From Nipponacmea schrenckii (lineage: Eukaryota > Mollusca > Gastropoda > Lottiidae), in the NCBI GenBank assembly GCA_030562195.1, contig CM060199.1, positions 8,514,338 through 8,578,337 of the forward strand: a stretch of DNA of 64,000 nt, written 5' to 3'. The translations under genes were made by a program, and so were the position numbers. Below are positions 21,472-32,216 of this stretch, piece by piece (position 1 is the first letter of the stretch; the number at the start of each line of letters is the position of its first letter). Below the pieces are notes generated by a model that was given only the letters and a program-made list of their open reading frames with translations, did no database searches and had not been told where the DNA came from.

Positions 21472-22060
21472 ATGGCTTCTATTTATGATCTACCAGTACC
21501 GAAGAAGTTGGATTTATCGGGAAATAAAAGTGAAAACTGGAGAAGATTTTTACAAGCATAGAATTTATATATAACTTCCACTGGAAAGGACTCAAAATCA
21601 CAGAAAATTCAATGTGCTACATTCCCTAACACTTGTAGGAGAAGATGCTATTGAGGTACATAATACTTTTACCTTTACCAGAGATGAAATAGACAAGATA
21701 GAGCCATTGGTAAAGAAATTTGAAACTTTCTGCAATCCAAAAACACACCATACCATTGAAAGACATGAATACTTTGAAAGGAAGCAGAAACCAGATCAGT
21801 TTTTGGTTGAAATAAGAAGATGAGCAAAAGATTGTGGATAAGGTGAATTAAGAGATGGATTTATTGTTGATAGAATCATAGCAGGTATAAGAGATGATAA
21901 ATTAAGAAGAAAATTATTAACAGAAGATGTTGATTTAGATAGATGTATAGATTTATGTAGAGTAGCTGAGACAACTGCTAAACATATGAAGAAGTTCACA
22001 GAGAAAACAGAAGTTGAAACTGATATCAACAGTCAGATAAAGATAAATGGACAGTTCCGA
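21472..22060 (+). pseudogene. Gag of the old Ty3/gypsy element, broken
   Basis: Starts MASIYDLPVPKKLDLSG 24 bp after the primer site. It hits a stop, then continues in another frame with GEDAIEVHNTFTF and HHTIERHEYFERKQKPDQF. A stop splits FLVEIRR from the segment with RDGFIVDRIIAGIRDDKLRR. These are gypsy Gag hallmarks (retrotrans_gag-like). At least two frameshifts and two stops are present, and no zinc knuckle was seen. Confidence 0.8.
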
Positions 22061-24372
22061 TGAATATTAATAAAGTAATTATTCCATTGAAAATTGACTC
22101 TGGAGCAGATGGTAACTTATTGTCAAAGAAAGACTATGATAAACTACTAATATATATCAGAAACCAAAATTGAAAAGCTGCAATGTGCAATTAAAGGCTT
22201 ATAATAATACAAACATTCCTGTTATAGGGTCAATGTATTTAAGATGTTGAATATATATCCTAATATTTGTAATGATGATGTGAGACCAATTTTAGGAAGA
22301 AAGTCCAGCGAGATGATTGGTTTACTTAAACTAGTATACATGGTAGATGAAAAGTCAGCTAGTGGTAGAAAATTCTTTACAGAGTTTGAAGGTATATTTA
22401 AAGGACAAGGGTGTCTTGTATGTTAATATAAAACTAAAAGAAGGGGCTCAACCAGTAGTGGAACCCTGTAGAGCTATTCCATTTGCCATACAAGATATAT
22501 TGAAACAAGAACTTAATAGAATGGAGGAGAATAATATCATTAGTAGAGTGGAGGAACCAACAGATTGGGTTAATAGTCTATGTGTTGTGCATAAAAGTAA
22601 TGGTAAAATCAGAATTTGTTTAGACACAAGAAATTTAAATAAAGACATTTGTAGAGAACATTATAAACTTTCAACGCGTGAGGAAATTACTAGTAGATTT
22701 GTAAATGCTACGGTGCTTTCAAAACTTGATGCTTCTAATGGATTTTGGCAATTGAAACAAAATGAAGCAAGTTCATATTTGTGCACATTTAATACCCCTT
22801 TTGGTCGTTACAGATTTTTAAGACTTCCATTTGGTATAAGTTCAGCACCAGAAATATATCTTAGAACAATACATCAACTATTTGAACATATGCCAGGTGT
22901 AGATACTTCTATGGATGATATTATTATTTGGGGATCAAATGAAGAAGAACATGATTATCGTTTGAGGCAAGTATTACGTAAAGCTCGTGAAGTAGGTCTA
23001 AAGTTAAACAAAGAAAAATGTGAAATAGGTGTTTCAGAATTAGTATTTTTAGGTGATATAGTTTCAAAAGATGGTTTAAAGCCTGATAAGCGTAAAGTTA
23101 GTGCTATTAATGATATGGAAATTCCAAAATGTAAACAAGATTTGCAAAGATTTTTTGGCAAGCTTAACTAATTGGCTAGATTTTTACCAGACTTGTCAGA
23201 TAAGACTGCTACCTTGAGAACTTTATTAGATAAAAGAAATGTTTGGGATTGGACTACTAATCATCAAAAGTCATTTGAAGAATTAAAATTATTAGTTTCT
23301 AGTGATCCTATTTTGAAATTTTATGATCCTTGTAAACCTATTAAGATATCATCTGATGCAAGTCTAAAAGGAATAGGTTGTGTTTTACAACAAAAAACAT
23401 GATAATGATTGGTTTATTATAGCATGGTTCTAGAGCAAACTGAAAGTAGATCAATTGAACGTGAAACCTTAGCTTTGACATATGCATGTGAAAGATTTCA
23501 CCAGTATATTTATGGTCAAACATTTGAAATAGAAACTGATCATAAACCCCTGATAGCTATATTTTCTAAAAGTCTTAATGATAGCCCAGCAAGAATTCAA
23601 AGATTAAGATTGCAAAAGTATGATTTTAGACTAACATATGTACCAGGTATATCTGATATGCTATCAAGAGCCCCTAGTATTCATTGTATTCAATCTAATA
23701 TTGAAGAGCATGTTAATGCTTATGTATGTGGTGTATTAGAGTATTTGCCTATATCTGAAAGAAAATTAGATGAGATTAAGAATGAAACTCTTAAAGATGT
23801 AACATAATTTTCTTTAAAAGAAGTTAAATATTAAAAGGTCGGCTAATTCTATATCAGATTGTAGAAAAGAATTGTTAACTTATTGGAATTATAGAGATGA
23901 ATTATCTGTTATTAATGATATTATTTTTAAGAGCAATAGAATTCTAATACCTGTTAAATTAAGATCATTGATGTTAAGTAAAGTTCATTCAGGACATTTA
24001 GGTATAGAAAAATGTAAAACTAGAGCAAGACAAGTTATGTTTTGGCCTAATATTAACAATGACATAGCAGACATGGTTAAGCATTGTGAAAGTTGTCAAG
24101 AATATCAAAGAAAACAAACATCAGAACCACTGATGAGTCATGAACTAGCAAAGCGACCATGGGAGAAAGGTTCTACAGATTTATGTGAAAGAAATATTAT
24201 ATTGTTATTGTTGATTCTTATAGTAATTATCCAGAAGTTATTCATCTTCATCCATGCTTCAATAGTGATGACTTTGTTAATTTTGCAAAAGATTGGGATT
24301 TTTAACATGTAACTAGTAGTCCTAGATATCCTCAGTCTAATGGATTAGCAGAGAAAACTGTTCAAACTAAAC
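22061..24372 (+). pseudogene. Pol of the old Ty3/gypsy element: protease, RT, RNase H, integrase 5' part
   Basis: Protease piece with IDSGADGNLLS (about 22090). RT from 22347 with KIRICLDTRNLNKD, SKLDASNGFWQL and the catalytic SMDDIIIWGS. It stops after RFFGKLN, and RNase H follows with KISSDASLKGIGCVLQQK and ETDHKPLIAIF. Integrase zinc-binding region: HSGHLGIEKCKTRARQVMFW and CESCQEYQRK. The catalytic core is present only in part (PRYPQSNGLAEKTVQT), where a Tc1 element begins. Several stops and frameshifts are present. The missing end lies at 31134-31445. Confidence 0.9.
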
Positions 24373-24649
24373 TAACGGGCAAAAGAAACGATTCCAACGA
24401 TTTTTTCACCATAAATGAAAATAAGAAAACAACAAAAGGTTTATGTGTTTATTCATTTTAGAAGTGGATATTCAACAAATATGCCAAAAATTAATCCATT
24501 CAAACGAACAAGCCGTCCGGTAGAAGTCCGTGAAGTTAACTGAGCAAATTATCCGGAATACGATCACCTTGTTACAACAAGAGAGTTATAAAAATCTTCT
24601 GAAAATCGAATTTTACCGAGTAAATTGTCAGTATCTTGTGTGTCCACCT

Positions 24650-25189
24650 TCAGCCTCGATGCATGCTCAAGAATATCAGACGCCGAATAACACGGGCTGG
24701 TATTCTTTGCCATTCTTCCCTGAGAGCTTGTGCGAGTTCTTGACGATTTCCTGGAATCCTGACTCTTGCTCGGATTTGACGACCCATATGATCCCACAAA
24801 TGCTCAATTGGCGATAGTTCAGGTGACCTTGCAGGCCATGGCAACATATTCACGTTATTTGTCTGTAAAATCTCCGTGACAATACGAGCGGTGCGGGGAC
24901 GTGCATTATCATGTTGGAATAAGGTTCTGTTGTTGCGTTGCTGCACGAATGGCAGGACCACTGGGCGCAAAACCTGATCGATATACCTCTCTGCATTGAG
25001 ATTTCCATCCAAACCCACAAGATCCGTCTTCCCCTCGCTGCATATTCCTCCCCAGACCAAGACACTACCTCCGCCAAATGGTTCCACTGTCTGTATACAG
25101 CAACGTCGGTAGCGCTCACCACGACGTCTGTACACTCGTGCTCTCCCATCATTCCTGTACAACTGGAAGCGGCTCTCATCCGAAAATAT
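24650..25189 (-). pseudogene. Tc1 transposase, C-terminal half
   Basis: Begins at the insertion site with FSDESRFQLYRNDG, holding the first catalytic aspartate. It continues with SVLVWGGICSEGKTDLV, LFQHDNARPRTARIV (second aspartate) and WPARSPELSPIEHLWD (third acidic residue, a DD34E arrangement). A frameshift near the end replaces the usual ACIEAEGGHTRY tail, which is still legible in the neighbouring frame. Confidence 0.9.
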
Positions 25190-25864
25190 TGTAGCATTGT
25201 TATAATTGGTAATTAATTGTTAAGCTCTACTGAATCAAAAGACTCGCCTTTAGTTAATTTCGCACAGTTAGGAAGATGTTTATATCAAACAGATTCGTTG
25301 TGAATCTTATGTCATTAGTGTCACACTTCTAATACTTGAAAAGTTAAAACCATGAGTTGGGTAATTAATTAAGTATTAAGGTACATCTGGTAAGATGTCT
25401 ATCTATTTCATAGGACAAGATCTTACATCTTTTATCGTCACCTATCGAGTACTTGAAAAGTAAAACCATGTGTGGGTAAATTACTGTAGTATTAAGGGAC
25501 AACAAGGGATGCATTTTATCTAAGTTCTAACAGATATCCTTAATGGAGAACATCTCGATAGATAATATAAATATAGGTATTACACTATGAGAGGAGATCT
25601 AATCGAGGAAGCGTATCTTTCGACTCATTCACTCTTTGGCAAGGGAAAAGGACGGTTGACTGGGAAGAGAAAGGTCTGAGGTAGATCTTTTGATACAGTA
25701 GAGTGCCATTAGTGTTTGATGAAAATAAAGTAGGATTTGTTATATGTTTTAATGTGCCTTCAATTCATTGTGTCTTGGGAATAGAAGAAGAGTCCAATAT
25801 CCAATACGTCATAGACCTACTAGCCTAGTAGCAAAGAAAACCTACAACAGCAAGCCCAAGCTTA
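25190..25864 (+). repeat. 5' LTR of the young gypsy element, 3' end missing
   Basis: Begins TGTAGCATTG and matches the 3' LTR up to 'agcccaagctta' (25864). The last 27 or so bases of the LTR are absent at the deletion junction. Confidence 0.92.
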
Positions 25865-25867
25865 AAA

Positions 25868-28382
25868 ACGCCATGCATAAAATAATGGACGGTATTTTGT
25901 CACAGAACGTCAAAATTTTCAATAATGAAATAATAATACATTCTAGAACATTTGAGGAACACTTAAAACAGTTTTTAATAGATTACGCAAGGCCGGTCTA
26001 AAACTTAAACCGTCTAAATGTTGTTTTTTAAAATCAGAAGTGAAATATCTCGGTCATATAATTTCTAAAGATGGTATTCGTCCTAACCCCGAAAAAGATA
26101 GCGCCATAAAAGATATGTTAGCTCCTAAAAATATTAAACAAATTAGATCATTTATAGGTATGGTTTCTTATTACAGGAAGTTTATTCCACACTTTTCTGA
26201 AATTTCCAACCCTTTATTAAACCTTACAAAGAAAAATGCACAATTTTCTTGGACACCTGAAATCGACGCTAGTTTTCAAATACTTAAAGATAAACTCCTT
26301 TCAGCACCTATATTGGCATACCCTGACACGACTAAACCCTATAAGTTATACACAGATGCGTCTAAATACGCAGTAGGTGGTGTATTAACACAAGACTTTC
26401 CTGACGGCGAAAAAGTAATCCAATATGTTTCTCATCAACTTAATGCCTCCCAATTACGTTATCCTACTATCGAACGAGAAGGACTTGGCATAGTCTATTG
26501 TATTAATAAGTTGCGTGATTATTTAATCGGTGCTGACTTCACGATTTTTACGGACCATAAACCTCTAAAAGCTCTTTTTACGGCAGAAAATAAAAATCCA
26601 CGTATTCAGCGTTGGAGTATTATGCTTGAGGAAATGCAGTGTGATATCAAGTATATGCCTGGTTCCAAAAACTGCCAAGCCGACTTTTTGTCTCGCATTC
26701 GATCCAAAGACAGTAATAAACATATAGATAAGGATGTCTTAGTTATTGACACGGACAACCACGCCCATAACGTACTACCTGATAATTTTGCAGCCAACGA
26801 CTCTGACTTTGACTCGGATGATGAACATGATGCTCGAACAGCCAGACTGGAACTGGCCTTTCCCCGAAAAATTCAATCGGAAGACGCGGACATACGCAAA
26901 TTACGCAAAGACTTAGCCTCTGGCTCCGACGACAAATCCTTAGATGACTATGTTCTTTCCTCCGGCGTTGTTTATCACATATCTCGACCAGTACAAAATG
27001 ATAGAACTCAAAGGCTACAATTAGTAATCCCTGATTCATTTAAGATAAAAATTTTGCAAGATTTTCACGACTCACCATTTGGCTCCCACACTGGCATAGA
27101 TAAACTCTACGATAAAGTTAGGTGTCGCTATTTTTGGAAAAACATGTATAAAGATGTTGTTAACTTTATTCAAACCTGCGTTAAATGTACCACTAGGAAA
27201 TTACGCAAAGAAAGAGCCGAAATTCAAGAAATGCCTAAACCCGAATATCCTTTTGAGATAATTGGCATAGACCACGTTGGCCCATTACCAGAATCTGATA
27301 ATGGCAATAGATATATTCTATCTATTGTTGATCACTTTAGTTCCTGGGTCGAACTGTTTGCTCTACCTAATAAGACTACAGAATTAGTTGCTAAGGTATT
27401 GTTGACAGAAATTATTCCCCGCTATGGCTGTCCTAAACTGATAATTAGTGATCGTGGCATGGAATATAATTCAAATGTATTAAAGCAATTAACGAAACAA
27501 TTAAACATCAATCATATAAAAACTAGTAGTTACCATCCCGCATCCAATGGAAAGACAGAAAATATTCACGGATTTTTAAACAATAGTTTGGCTAAATTAA
27601 TTCGCGATGATCAACGTGACTGGGATGATTATCTTCCTGGCATTTGTATGGCATACAGATCATCAGTCCACGGTAGCTCTAAATACTCTCCATTTTTTCT
27701 CAATTTCGGGAGAGACGTCTGCTTACCGATGGATACCTTATTATGTCCTAAGCTAAAGTATTTTGGAGAAGACTATGTACCAATCACTCTGGCTCGCTTA
27801 CATGAAGCTTATGTTGACGTTAAAAGTAATCTAGAAGACAGTCGTCGCAAAAATAGGGACTATTTCAATTCAAAATGTAAACAAACTAAGTTCGAAGTCG
27901 GTGATTCCGTTTACTATTTTGATCCTACAACTAAATTAGAGCATTCTCGCAAATTAACAACTCATTGGAAACCGTATTATAGAATAATAGAACAATTTTC
28001 TCCGGTAAATTTTCGAATCAAACATCAGTTAACGGGAAATACAAAAAAGGTTCACGTAGAACATTTACGTTTGGCTGATCCAAATATTTGTTGGGATGAA
28101 GAGCGCAGCGATCCGAAACACATTCTCGACAAACTCCAGAACACTGTTGGCCATCAAGATAAACGAAAACAACCTCGTGCCACTCGGTCTTTACCGCGCC
28201 CTAAAGTTGTTCCTCCTACGAGGCAATTAACGGATTCACTTGACTCCGACTCGGAATTTGATTCAGAAGATGATATTCCTTTAGCCCAAGTTCAACATGC
28301 TCTCTGTATGCAGGATTTGCCGATAATGTATGATTATAATTGCGCTCCTCCACTTGACTCAGATAGCTCGGATTCATTCTGA
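25868..28382 (+). pseudogene. Pol of the young gypsy element: RT end, RNase H, integrase
   Basis: The RT remnant starts MHKIMDGILSQ; its catalytic region reads IFNNEIIIHS, where family members have DD at the NE position. A one-base loss near 25972 shifts the frame, and from there (GLKLKPSKCCFLKSEVKYLG) it is open for about 800 codons. RNase H: YKLYTDASKYAVGG, IFTDHKPLKALF. Integrase: H-H-C-C zinc region (HTGIDKLYDKV, CVKCTTRK), catalytic D, D and E in GIDHVGPLPESD, LIISDRGMEYN and GKTENIHGF. C-terminal beta domain VGDSVYYFDPTTKL and HVEHLRLADP, then an acidic tail. RNase H and integrase look intact in sequence. Confidence 0.93.
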
Positions 28383-29723
28383 GGCGTCCTTTTAAATTTA
28401 ATAACGTTGTGACCTCTACATGGTAGAGACATAGAAGGATCAAATATCATAAATATGTCCAGTTGCTCTAGGTGTTCAACTCGGAAATTCGGAAGTAGCG
28501 TTGTTTGCGTTAGTCCAAAATACACAGCCTTATCGTAGGATTCGGTGTGTCTAATACGTATTTGAAATGCATTTTAACGATTTGTTTAGATGACTCTCCG
28601 GAAGTAACGTTTGATTGCGTCACTCAATGAGATATAGCCTTATCGTAGGATTCGGTCTATTTTAGGATTTATGATGATAAAATTGGATTTTCGATAATAG
28701 TTGAGGAATTAAGGTTTTAATTAGGATTTACGATAATACAGTAGTTGAGGATTTAAGATTATAATTTAGGAATTGAAATTATAATTAGGTTGAATAACGA
28801 TGTGTTAATTACCTCATTGTGTGGTATAATAATTCGTTCCTGTTAAAGAGTTGTTTGGATATACCTAAGTACGGGTAAAGTAAGGTAGTTATGCCTATAT
28901 CAAATTGCGTTTCTATAGAATAGTTGTATTTGTTACACCTAACTTATAGTAAAATTAAGATTGTTATATCTTGTGTACATAGTTTGTAATCATATGAAGG
29001 TCCCATGTATATATTTTTCGATTTATTCTCTATCGCCCTGCTCGTCTTCTTTCCTTTTCTTTTTTCTGATTTCTGCTCAACTCTATTATCAGACCTCATT
29101 GGCATATCTAAAACAGGCAAATAGTGCAGTCATTAAACTACACTCGTTTCGGTCCAACGACAGAAGACTGGAGACAGAAGATTTAAACAAGAAAGCTTAA
29201 ACCAAAAACCAGAGAAGACCGAAGATAAAAGACAGAAGACAGAAAACATCGACTGAAGATTTACACTACACGAAAAAAAAACCCCAAAAAAAAAAACAGA
29301 AGATAGAAGATTTAATAGAAGACAGAAGATTTACCGTACCGATGTTTATTGGATGTGTGCTTATCGTTTCGAGAATAGGTGATGCTCGACCATCATGTGT
29401 GCGACATTTCAAATAGGTGATGATCGGCTATCATCATGTGTGCGAAATCATTTCGGGAATAAGTGATGATCGGCTATCATCATGTGTGCGATATTTCAAT
29501 GCGAATAAGTGATGATCGGCTATCATCATGTGTGATTTATTTTTCAGCTCTATGACAATACTAATTCTCTTTAAATTTGCATTTTTGGACATTAATTTTT
29601 GTTTATTTTTTTAACGTTTCTGTTCTGAGCGATTAATAATTTTTTTTTGTCATGTTCATTCATTTTTTTTTATTGTTCAAGAAAATCATATGCATGTATT
29701 TTCTACCCATAGGATGGGACATA
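28383..29723 (+). other. Long 3' noncoding region of the young gypsy element
   Basis: No open frame with motifs. Two structured parts: a purine-rich 'gacagaaga' repeat at 29155-29320, and four hairpin units (GTGATGATCGGCTATCATCATG) at 29377-29540. The purine tract next to the 3' LTR reads 'aggatggga' (29711-29719). Confidence 0.75.
29377..29540 (+). repeat. Four tandem stem-loop units of about 45 bp
   Basis: Units start near 29377, 29419, 29463 and 29510. Each holds 'gatgat' and 'atcatc' around 'cggct' and ends 'gtgtgcga'; the first is shorter and altered (gatgctcgaccatcatg). Confidence 0.8.
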
Positions 29724-30424
29724 TGTAGCATTGTTATAATTGGTAATTAATTGTTAAGCTCTACTGAATCAAAAGACTCGCCTTTAGTTAATTTCGCACA
29801 GTTAGGAAGATGTTTATATCAAACAGATTCGTTGTGAATCTTATGTCATTAGTGTCACACTTCTAATACTTGAAAAGTTAAAACCATGAGTTGGGTAATT
29901 AATTAAGTATTAAGGTACATCTGGTAAGATGTCTATCTATTTCATAGGACAAGATCTTACATCTTTTATCGTCACCTATCGAGTACTTGAAAAGTAAAAC
30001 CATGTGTGGGTAAATTACTGTAGTATTAAGGGACAACAAGGGATGCATTTTATCTAAGTTCTAACAGATATCCTTAATGGAGAACATCTGGATAGATAAT
30101 ATAAATATAGGTATTACACTATGAGAGGAGATCTAATCTAGGAAGCGTATCTTTCGACTCATTCACTCTTTGGCAAGGGAAAAGGACGGTTGACTGGGAA
30201 GAGAAAGGTCTGAGGTAGATCTTTTGATACAGTAGAGTGCCATTTGTGTTTGATGAAAATAAAGTAGGATTTGTTTTATGTTTTAATGTGCCTTCAATTC
30301 ATTGTGTCTTGGGAATAGAAGAAGAATCCAATATCCAATACGTCATAGACCTACTAGCCTAGTAGCAAAGAAAACCTACAACAGCAAGCCCAAGCTTATA
30401 TCTCCAACAAAATAACTTGTCTGC
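29724..30424 (+). repeat. 3' LTR of the young gypsy element
   Basis: Starts TGTAGCATTG and ends 'acttgtctgc' (or 'tgca' if one more base is counted). It is complete, unlike the 5' copy. Confidence 0.92.
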
Positions 30425-30861
30425 AATATCACTCTTCGCCAGTCCCTGGCTTGCCATCGTTGAACGTTGAGCGCCCACTGCAGACGTCGACGTCGATGTT
30501 CACGGGTCAGCCATACGCCGCGGTTTGGTCGGTAGGCGCGGATACCATGGATTCTGAGACGTCTTGCCACGGTCCTTTTACTGATGTGATGTCCAAGCCC
30601 ATGTGTCGCCTTTGACGTCACAGTAAGGAATCGATTGCGCAGATGTAACGTCCGTAGGTGGCGGTCTTCGCGTGGGGTCGTTACCCGGGGTCTTCCACTT
30701 CTGGGCCTGTCCACTGTCCTCCCTGTCTGTTGGTAACGTCCCATCAACCTGGTGATGGTAACACGGCTACAACCGAGGATTGTTGCTACCCGAGCATGCG
30801 TTGCACCCATACGAATCATTCCAACGGCTCTCTCTCGTTCTTCCGGCGTTAATCTTGGCAT
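30425..30861 (-). pseudogene. Tc1 transposase, N-terminal half
   Basis: Starts MPRLTPEERERAVGMIRMG, with two helix-turn-helix units (VATILGCSRVTITRLMGRYQ and HISKRTVARRLRIHG) joined by a GRPR-type basic linker (RPRSGRPRVTT). It is intact up to DWRRVI, where the gypsy element enters; the frame beyond that (to 30376) is LTR sequence. Confidence 0.9.
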
Positions 30862-31133
30862 GTTTCTTGATGCAGTCGTGATGATCAGATGTCAGTGAAT
30901 GATCCGAAGCATCTTTTGTATCCCATTTATGCACGTGTTTCATGTTTAAATTATGCACAAAAAGCACGATTATTTGCGATTTTTTCAGTATACGGGTCGC
31001 CCAAACGTATAAATTTCTGTGATTTTCTTGGTGAGTGTCGTTAGATCAGCGTCCTATGATATAAAAATTTCAAAGTAATAAATTTTTTTTCAAAAATAAA
31101 TTTTTCTTTTGGTATCGTTTCTTTTGCCCGTTA

Positions 31134-31445
31134 GTTTATAAAATTATATAAAAAATGTTTTGAAAATAATGAAGATGTTGAAATGGGTTTATTTGGCTTA
31201 CAGAACTACTCCATTAGAATATATTGAATTATACTCCATTAGAATATATTGAATTATCTCCAACAGAATTATTAATGAATAGAAATTTACGTACTAATCT
31301 TCCCATTAAACAGCTTTATTAGATGTGCCTAATTCTAAGAATGTAGTTAAGAAAAGAGAAGAGTTAAGAGATAATCAAAAGTTATATTATGATAGAAATT
31401 CAACTAGAAGTTTGAAATCACTTGAACCAGGAAATATTGTTAGAT
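31134..31445 (+). pseudogene. Old gypsy element, end of integrase
   Basis: Continues the protein broken at 24372. Pieces in different frames read CFENNEDVEMGLF, YRTTPLEYIEL, LLMNRNLRTNLP, then DVPNSKNVVKKREELRDNQ and SLKSLEPGNIVR. A 25-bp local duplication (around 31201-31250) adds to the damage. It is cut off at 31445 by a PLE tail fragment, so the 3' LTR is missing. Confidence 0.85.
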
Positions 31446-31504
31446 AGGGGAAGGGAGGGATTGAATCTCCCAAATGTACAGGCCTAGGGTGGAACAAATA
31501 TTTT
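31446..31504 (-). repeat. PLE 3' tail fragment at the duplication junction
   Basis: Same sequence and orientation as 1695-1752 ('gggaagggagggattgaatc', 'gtacaggcctaggg'). It joins the broken gypsy element to the left end of duplication copy 2. Confidence 0.8.
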
Positions 31505-32216
31505 ATATCGCAATATTCGAATTTGACCAACGTCTTATTGATTTAAATGCTTTGACGCGACTTTACTCGGTCAAGGGCAATAACTCGCAAATCGTTCATC
31601 CAAAAAATTGTCAAATTCAAACATGACCGCCGTCTTATCAATTCAAATGCTCACACCAAGTTTCTTCAAAATCCATTGAAAATTGTAGCTTTTATTGCAC
31701 CCACAATCGAATTTTGACCCGAGGGTAATAATTTAAAAAGCGTTCATCGAAAAAGCATCAATTTCGAACAATTTCACACAAAGTTTCATCTAAATCCGTT
31801 GAAAATTATAGCTTTAATTGTGTCTACAATAAATATAAAGGCAGGGGCAAAATCGAACTTGACTGCCGTCTTATCAATTCTAATGCTCACAAGTTTTATT
31901 CAAATCAATTGAAAATTCTAGCTTCTATTGTGTCTACAACAAATGTTGACGGACGGACCGACGGACCGACGGCCAGGGGCGACGATAATATACATCCACA
32001 TATTCATGTAGGCGTATGAAAATCATTGTTTGTGAGGGTGTTACAAGTACAAACATGAAAGATCGGAGAATTTTACGCCAATGTTTCACATGAAAATTTG
32101 GATGTACTTTGAAATATACTTTTAATACCTTTTGTAAATTTTAACAAAACTAAAATTACCGTTTTACTGTGCTCCTAACAACTTCAAATACAAAGAAAAT
32201 AAGGAGTGATACTTAC

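Larger units (their letters stand above)
25190..30424 (+). mobile_element. Young Ty3/gypsy element with large internal deletion
   Basis: Bounded by the target duplication AATAT (or ATAT, if the LTR is taken to end in CA) at 25185-25189 and 30425-30429. LTRs are 25190-25864 (shortened) and 29724-30424/5, with about five differences by eye in 675 bp. The 5' LTR runs straight into the last part of RT: the end of the LTR, primer site, gag, protease and most of RT are gone. The rest of pol is open. Confidence 0.93.
24375..31131 (-). mobile_element. Tc1-like transposon, split by a gypsy element
   Basis: TIRs ACGGGCAAAAGAAACGAT (24375 on) and its inverse (ending 31131) are flanked by TA (24373-24374 and 31132-31133). 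The transposase on the minus strand is in two halves, 30861-30425 and 25189-24650, separated by a young gypsy element. The joined halves keep the reading frame across the insertion site, so the transposase was open when it was hit. It sits inside the integrase of the older gypsy element, whose sequence resumes at 31134. Confidence 0.93.

Noticed and set aside
24938..25216. Plus-strand ORFs within the Tc1 halves
   Set aside because: Opposite-strand shadows of a well-supported transposase.
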